The notes below the pieces were generated by a model. It had not been told where the DNA came from. It saw nothing but the letters and a program-made list of their open reading frames with translations, and ran no database searches. DNA of 35,484 nucleotides, from contig DBFBGQ010000122.1 of assembly GCA_048201975.1 (NCBI GenBank), forward strand, positions 1 through 35,484, written 5' to 3'. The position numbers and the translations under genes are program-made. The stretch is from Egerieenecus sp048201975. Its GTDB lineage: Bacteria; Bacillota; Clostridia; Christensenellales; Aristaeellaceae. Below are positions 31,314-35,484 of this stretch, piece after piece (positions within the stretch are counted from its first letter, which is position 1; the number at the start of each line of letters is the position of its first letter).

Positions 31314-32830
31314 CGGAAAGAAAGTACCGGACCCAGCGCCTGGCGGACGTGGACGTGCTGGTGGTGGGCGGAGGATTCCCAGGCATCTGCGCGGCGCTTG
31401 CGGCGGCGCGGGCTGGCGCGAAAACCATGCTGTTGGAGCGCAATGCGGTGCTGGGCGGCCAGGCTGCCGAGATTGATACCTGGGGCCTGGATGGATTTGT
31501 GAATATCCAGGGCAAGCGGTTGATTCGGGGTATTCCCTGGGAGATCCTGACCCAGGCGGTGGCCGAGGGACAGTCGGACCCGCTTTTTACCCGGATTGAC
31601 TACGAGCTGATGGAGCGGGAAGGTATTGCCGCCGCATTGCATGCGGCCGGGCTGGACGCCTATGTGCCCTACAGCACCCCCGAGTCCTGGATGAACGCCT
31701 TCAACGACCAGTATGTGAACCCCAATGCCTACCGTTATGTGGCGTTGAAACTGTTGGGCGAGGCCGGCGTACAGATCCTGTACGGCATGCCTGCGGTGGA
31801 TGTAATCCTGGAAGGAAATGCGGTAAAGGGCGTTGTGGCGCAGGGGGAAAACGGAACAAAGTACGATATTTTTGCTAAGCGCGTGGTGGATACCAGCCAA
31901 AGTGGCTCCATATGTACCTTCGCAGGCAAGCCCTTTCCCTATAGCAATGGGTATATGGGTACGCTGGTGCGTGTAGGAGGCGTGGACGTGGAGCGCTTGC
32001 TGGACTTCATCGAGGGAGAGATTGCCAATATGTCCCCCGAGGAGAAGGCGCAGGAGGATCAGGCGATGGCTGAAGCCGCCGCCCAGGGCAAGCATCCGCC
32101 GGAGCCCAGCTGGTTCTTACGGCCCATGATTGGCAAGCGGGCGGACCCGCAGCAGATGCGTCAGCTTGTCCGGGGCGGCAACCCGCTGTTTATCCATGGC
32201 TTTATGAAAACCCTGGAGCGCGCAATCCAGGAGCATCCCGAATACGCAGCCATCAAGCGCTCCAATGGCGAGCATGTGTGGTTTTTCTATGAGCGGGATC
32301 ACATGGGGTGCTATCCCACCTTTGGCGATGGGTTTGAGGATGTGGACGTATCCGACCCGATTTGCTATTCCAACGCGGTGAACGCTGCGCGCAAGTTGCA
32401 GTGGCTGTACCATCGCTTCTTCCGGGACTACATCCCCGGCTTTGAAAACGCGCATTTGATGGACGTGTATGCGAATATCTCCAAGGCGCTGCGCATGTCC
32501 CAGGAGCCCGGCGGTTTCACTGACTACGATATAACGCAGGAGGATCTGGCCGGCCGCACCCTGCGGGATGACGTGCTGACCTATGTGCGCGGCCATCCGC
32601 ATTGTGGGCAGAACGAGACCACCGGCTGGGGCATTCCATTGGCCAGCCTGATCGTCCGTGGGTATGAGAATTTGCTGGTGACGGGCAAGCCGGCATGCAG
32701 GATGATCCATTACATCGCTACCTGCGCAAAGGTGGGCGAGGCGGCGGGAGCTGCGGCGGCAGTATCCGCCATGGAAGGGACGTCCCTGCGGCAGACCGAT
32801 CCGGAAAAAATTCGCAAATTGATAGGGTAA
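31310..32830 (+). CDS. FAD-dependent oxidoreductase
   Basis: The 506-residue protein has an N-terminal Rossmann FAD-binding motif (VLVVGGGFPGICAAL, 16-30) followed by LERNAVLGGQAAEI, which is typical of FAD_oxidored-family flavoproteins. The C-terminal part has ENLLVTGKPACRMIHYIATCAKVGEAAGAAAAV, closing the FAD site. Members of this family are often encoded near sugar-degradation genes but few have been characterised. Here it sits between the AraC regulator and an aldolase, so it probably oxidises or isomerises the sugar or a breakdown product. It does not belong to the known sialic acid (NanA/NanE/NanK) pathway. The ATG overlaps the previous stop by 4 bases. Confidence 0.85.
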   Translation: MTERKYRTQRLADVDVLVVGGGFPGICAALAAARAGAKTMLLERNAVLGGQAAEIDTWGLDGFVNIQGKRLIRGIPWEILTQAVAEGQSDPLFTRIDYELMEREGIAAALHAAGLDAYVPYSTPESWMNAFNDQYVNPNAYRYVALKLLGEAGVQILYGMPAVDVILEGNAVKGVVAQGENGTKYDIFAKRVVDTSQSGSICTFAGKPFPYSNGYMGTLVRVGGVDVERLLDFIEGEIANMSPEEKAQEDQAMAEAAAQGKHPPEPSWFLRPMIGKRADPQQMRQLVRGGNPLFIHGFMKTLERAIQEHPEYAAIKRSNGEHVWFFYERDHMGCYPTFGDGFEDVDVSDPICYSNAVNAARKLQWLYHRFFRDYIPGFENAHLMDVYANISKALRMSQEPGGFTDYDITQEDLAGRTLRDDVLTYVRGHPHCGQNETTGWGIPLASLIVRGYENLLVTGKPACRMIHYIATCAKVGEAAGAAAAVSAMEGTSLRQTDPEKIRKLIG

Positions 32831-32845
32831 AGGAGCGCGTTGCAT

Positions 32846-33781
32846 ATGAAAAGGCTGCATGGCGTTACAACGGCGATGATAACCCCCTTTGATCAGGGGG
32901 GAGAGGTGCATGTGGAGGCAATGGAGCAACTGACCGAATTTCTGATCCGGCGCGGCGTCGATTGCCTGTATCCCTGCGGCACAACGGGTGAAATGTTCCT
33001 GATGACGGAGCAGCAGCGAAAAACTGCCGCCGAGGCGGTGGTGCGGCAAAACGCTGGACGGAAAACCGTCTATATCCATGTGGGCGCCATGCATACGGAG
33101 GAAACCATACGCTTGGCGCGCCATGCTTGCGATATCGGCGCGGACGGAGTGGGGATTGTGACGCCGGCGTTCTTCGGCACCAATCCGGAAGCGATGACGC
33201 AGTATTACCTTCGCGTGCTCCATGCGATTCCTCAGGATTTTCCCGCCTATTTGTACAACATTCCCCAGTGCGCCGCCAACGACCTGACCTGCGATGTGAT
33301 CCGTCGCATTCTGGACGCTTGTCCGAATGCGGTGGGCATTAAATACTCCCTGGCGGACCTGGTGCGCACGGATGAATACCTGAACCTTCGGGAGGGTTTC
33401 GATGTGTTGCAGGGGGCGGACCGCCTGTTCCTGCCGGTGCTGGCCATGGGATGCAGTGGCACGGTGTCCGGCGTCAGCTGCGTTTATCCCGAACCCTTTG
33501 TGCAGGTGTACGCGGCGTATCGCGCCGGGGACCTGGAGGCAGCCCGCCGCTGGCAGCGCCTGGCCAACCGCTTTGTGACTGCGCTGGGCGCAGGCGTAAA
33601 CATGGCGCTGTTCAAAAGCGGCCTGCGCTTCCGCGGCTTGAATGGCGGCCACATGCATAGTCCGCAAATTGACTACACCCCCCAGCAGGAGGCGGAACTC
33701 TGGGCAACCCTGGAGGCTTTGGAGGCGGAATGCCCCGATAGCCTGCTGACGCGGGAAGAAAAGCAGGGGATGCCGCTGTGA
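32846..33781 (+). CDS. DapA/NanA-family aldolase, substrate uncertain
   Basis: The 311-residue protein is a class I aldolase of the dihydrodipicolinate synthase/N-acetylneuraminate lyase family. It shows GTTGEM with Thr46 and Thr47, Tyr137 in YLYNIP, and Lys166 in GIKYS, which forms the Schiff base with pyruvate. The Arg after YNxP that marks dihydrodipicolinate synthase is missing (YNIPQCA), so lysine synthesis is unlikely. The GYDE segment of E. coli sialic acid lyase reads GADR (190-193), so classic sialic acid lyase activity is also uncertain. It may act on another 2-keto-3-deoxy sugar acid. The ATG at 32846 follows AAAGGAG at 10 bases; its last bases overlap the sialidase start. Confidence 0.87.
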   Translation: MKRLHGVTTAMITPFDQGGEVHVEAMEQLTEFLIRRGVDCLYPCGTTGEMFLMTEQQRKTAAEAVVRQNAGRKTVYIHVGAMHTEETIRLARHACDIGADGVGIVTPAFFGTNPEAMTQYYLRVLHAIPQDFPAYLYNIPQCAANDLTCDVIRRILDACPNAVGIKYSLADLVRTDEYLNLREGFDVLQGADRLFLPVLAMGCSGTVSGVSCVYPEPFVQVYAAYRAGDLEAARRWQRLANRFVTALGAGVNMALFKSGLRFRGLNGGHMHSPQIDYTPQQEAELWATLEALEAECPDSLLTREEKQGMPL

Positions 33782-34809
33782 GGGAGAGCCGGCTGGAAGC
33801 GTTCCGCGAGAACGGTTACGAAATCTATCGGGTGCCAAGCATCGTCTGCACAGCCAGGGGAACGCTGTTGGTTTGCTATGAATGCCGCTATGGTGGGGAT
33901 TGGTCCGCCATGGACCTGGCGCTTCGCCGCAGCGAGGATGGTGGGCGCACCTGGTCGGAGCGGAAGATTATAGCGTCGGGACAAACGGTGGACGCCATCC
34001 ATAATGGCATATTGTTTGCCGAGGCGGACCGGGTGCATCTGTTGTGGCACCGAAATTACCGCCAGGCATTTTGCGCCACCAGCATGGACGACGGCCTGAC
34101 CTGGTCCCGGCCGCGGGAGATCACCGCCGCCTATGACGCCCTGCGCGCGCATTACCCCTGGACGGTGATCGCCGCAGGACCAGGACATGGCCTGACGGCT
34201 GCCTCCGGGCGGCTGCTGATCCCTGTATGGGTGGCTGCCAACCGGGCAGATATTACCAGCCATCACCCTTCGGTGGCGACCACGCTGTTCAGCGACGACC
34301 ATGGGGAGACCTGGCGTTGCGGAGAGCTGATTCCCGCTCGGGAGGATTTTGTTGATCCCAATGAATCGGTGCTGGCCCAGCTTTCCGATGGCAGCTTCAT
34401 GATCAATTGCCGCCATGAAACGGCGACGGGATGCCGCAAGGTGGGCTACAGCCCGGACGGCATAGGCGCCTGGAACGGCTTTCACTGGGAGCCGCAGTTG
34501 CCGGACCCTGTCTGCTGCGCCGGTATGACCCAGCATGACGCGCGGCTATGGTTTGTCAACTGCGCTTGCCAGCGCGGAGAAGGGCGCGTGCGCCTGACCA
34601 TCCGGGAGAGCCGGGATGATGGCGCCACCTGGCCAAAACAGCTGGAAATTGCCGCGCTGGGCGGATACAGCGACGTGGCATACCGCCCGGATACGGATAC
34701 GCTGCACGTGATTGCGGAAACAGGCCGCGCCACGGAGGATACCTTTTCCTTTGGCATTTCAGTATTTCATCTGGCGACGGCGGAGCTGGAGAACACCCCG
34801 CAGCGATGA
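33778..34809 (+). CDS. Sialidase-like BNR-repeat protein without signal peptide
   Basis: The 343-residue protein has a six-bladed sialidase-type beta-propeller. Visible are an RIP-like YRVP (17-20, Arg18), four Asp boxes (52-59, 102-109, 172-179, 278-285; S/SxDxGxTW), GGDWSAMDLALRRS with a likely acid Asp, Glu196 in NESVLAQL, Arg212 in INCRHE and a GYSDVAY segment with Tyr297 plus Glu314. This is the set expected for an active GH33-like enzyme, although exact residues need a structure-based alignment. No signal peptide is seen, so it must act inside the cell on imported oligosaccharides. The start is GTG at 33778, overlapping the aldolase stop by 4 bases (GTGA). Confidence 0.85.
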   Translation: MRESRLEAFRENGYEIYRVPSIVCTARGTLLVCYECRYGGDWSAMDLALRRSEDGGRTWSERKIIASGQTVDAIHNGILFAEADRVHLLWHRNYRQAFCATSMDDGLTWSRPREITAAYDALRAHYPWTVIAAGPGHGLTAASGRLLIPVWVAANRADITSHHPSVATTLFSDDHGETWRCGELIPAREDFVDPNESVLAQLSDGSFMINCRHETATGCRKVGYSPDGIGAWNGFHWEPQLPDPVCCAGMTQHDARLWFVNCACQRGEGRVRLTIRESRDDGATWPKQLEIAALGGYSDVAYRPDTDTLHVIAETGRATEDTFSFGISVFHLATAELENTPQR

Positions 34810-34858
34810 AGATCACAAAGCGGTTCAGCCTATGCAAGGCCGCAAACCTGGAAAATCT

Positions 34859-34904
34859 GCGTCAGGCGCGCCTGACCTGAAAAACTGACGCGATAGCCTG
34901 ACGC
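34859..34904. repeat. Nested inverted repeat after the sialidase-like gene
   Basis: GCGTCAGG at 34859-34866 can pair with CCTGACGC at 34897-34904, or, less one base, with CTGACGC at 34885-34891. A 14-base palindrome (TCAGGCGCGCCTGA) lies at 34862-34875. No T run follows. It lies between the operon end and the thioesterase gene, so it may be a weak terminator, a decay block or a protein-binding site. Confidence 0.4.
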
Positions 34905-35050
34905 GGCGCGGCGAGCTGAGCGGTGCGGCAACGGGGGAAAGAAACATGAAAAAAACCGTTCGCCCCCTTTACGATTCGGCTGCTTTTGTGGTACTTTTTT
35001 ACTGCGCCGCCGTGGGCGACGCGCCATTTTCCCGGAAAGAAGGCCTTGCC
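34905..35050. other. Gap ahead of the thioesterase gene
   Basis: No gene is supported here. An in-frame ATG at 34946 could extend the thioesterase by 35 residues, but there is no ribosome binding site for it and the extra part has no resemblance to the family. No clear -35/-10 pair was found, so the promoter of the next gene is not located. Confidence 0.4.
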
Positions 35051-35461
35051 ATGCCCACACTGGAACAGATTCGCGCCACGTTTGCCGCCGACCGCTTTGC
35101 CACCGAGGCCGCCGGCTGCGAGATACTCCTGGCGGAGCCGGGCCATGCCGTTTGCGCCATGACGCTTACGCCCCGCCACCGCAACGCCGCCGGAACGCCC
35201 CAGGGCGGGGCCATCTTTACGGTGGCTGATTTCGCCTTCGCCGTGGCGGTCAACGCCTTTGCCGAGTTCGTCACGGTGTCCCTGCAGCATGATATCACCT
35301 TCCTTTCGCCTTCCCGGGGCTCCAGGGTGCAGGCGGAGGCCAAGTGCGTCCGCGCTGGGCGTTCCACCTGCTACTATACGGTGACGGTCACCGACGACCT
35401 GGGGGCCACGGTGGCGCAGATGACGGTGAACGGCTTTGTGACGCAAAAAAAGATGTCGTAA
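35051..35461 (+). CDS. PaaI-type hotdog-fold thioesterase
   Basis: The 136-residue protein belongs to the PaaI/4HBT hotdog thioesterases that hydrolyse acyl-CoA or aryl-CoA thioesters. The segment NAAGTPQGGAIFTVADFAFAVA (about 46-66) is the signature; the usual HGG is QGG, which is common in clostridial members, and an Asp follows in ADFAF. The later VSLQHDITFLSP and QMTVNGFV strands also fit. The ATG at 35051 has GAAGG seven bases before it and gives normal family length; an upstream ATG would add a poor 35-residue extension. Acyl-CoA substrate is unknown, and the gene has no obvious link to the operon before it. Confidence 0.85.
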   Translation: MPTLEQIRATFAADRFATEAAGCEILLAEPGHAVCAMTLTPRHRNAAGTPQGGAIFTVADFAFAVAVNAFAEFVTVSLQHDITFLSPSRGSRVQAEAKCVRAGRSTCYYTVTVTDDLGATVAQMTVNGFVTQKKMS

Positions 35462-35484
35462 TTTTGTATTTTTCTGTTTTTTGC

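Noticed and set aside
32846..33781. Calling the DapA-family gene dihydrodipicolinate synthase
   Set aside because: The Arg after the YNxP motif that binds the aspartate semialdehyde adduct is missing and the context is sugar degradation, not lysine synthesis.

Overview
The window looks like a GC-rich member of the Clostridia (Bacillota), probably a gut organism. This is inferred from AGGAGG-type ribosome binding sites, many GTG/TTG starts, a clostridial long PurL with its own glutaminase domain, a PurF with the Bacillus-type iron-sulfur cysteines, an IMP cyclohydrolase of the PurO family, a CdaA-YbbR pair and a class B-like sortase. No tRNA, rRNA, IS element or CRISPR array was seen.

Region 1 (1-13193, + strand) is a purine biosynthesis operon: purE, purC, purF, purM, purN, purO-type IMP cyclohydrolase, a small DUF6440-like gene, a stand-alone AICAR formyltransferase, purD, purL(Q) and purB. 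It starts at a good sigma-A-type promoter and a leader with a strong intrinsic terminator before purE, and ends at another intrinsic terminator after purB. The set covers all steps from PRPP to IMP, and the lyase shared with AMP synthesis, except PurK. The leader also holds a PurBox-like motif and a 45-codon open frame whose stop overlaps the purE start.

Region 2 (13194-20816, + strand) begins with cdaA and cdaR (c-di-AMP synthesis). A one-pass membrane protein of unknown function, a P-loop NTPase, an RsmF-like rRNA methyltransferase, a cysteine desulfidase-family Fe-S enzyme and a PHP-domain phosphoesterase follow with overlaps or short gaps. A symmetrical hairpin at 20771-20816 can stop transcription from both sides.

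Region 3 (20826-26295, - strand) holds a cytoplasmic DUF5060/DUF4038/DUF5605 glycosidase-like protein, a sortase, a secreted protein with two related N-terminal domains, and a membrane-anchored protein of unknown function. Promoters and terminators split these into at least three transcription units.

Region 4 (26707-34809, + strand) is a carbohydrate-uptake and breakdown operon: two LplB/YtcP-type permeases, a solute-binding protein, an AraC-type regulator, an FAD-dependent oxidoreductase, a DapA/NanA-family aldolase and a sialidase-like protein without signal peptide. It suggests import of an intact sialylated or related oligosaccharide followed by cleavage inside the cell. The transporter ATPase and any NanE/NanK are missing here, and the aldolase and oxidoreductase do not fit the standard sialic acid route. 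A PaaI-type thioesterase gene (35051-35461) closes the window.

The best candidates for something new are the purE leader and the region 4 cluster.
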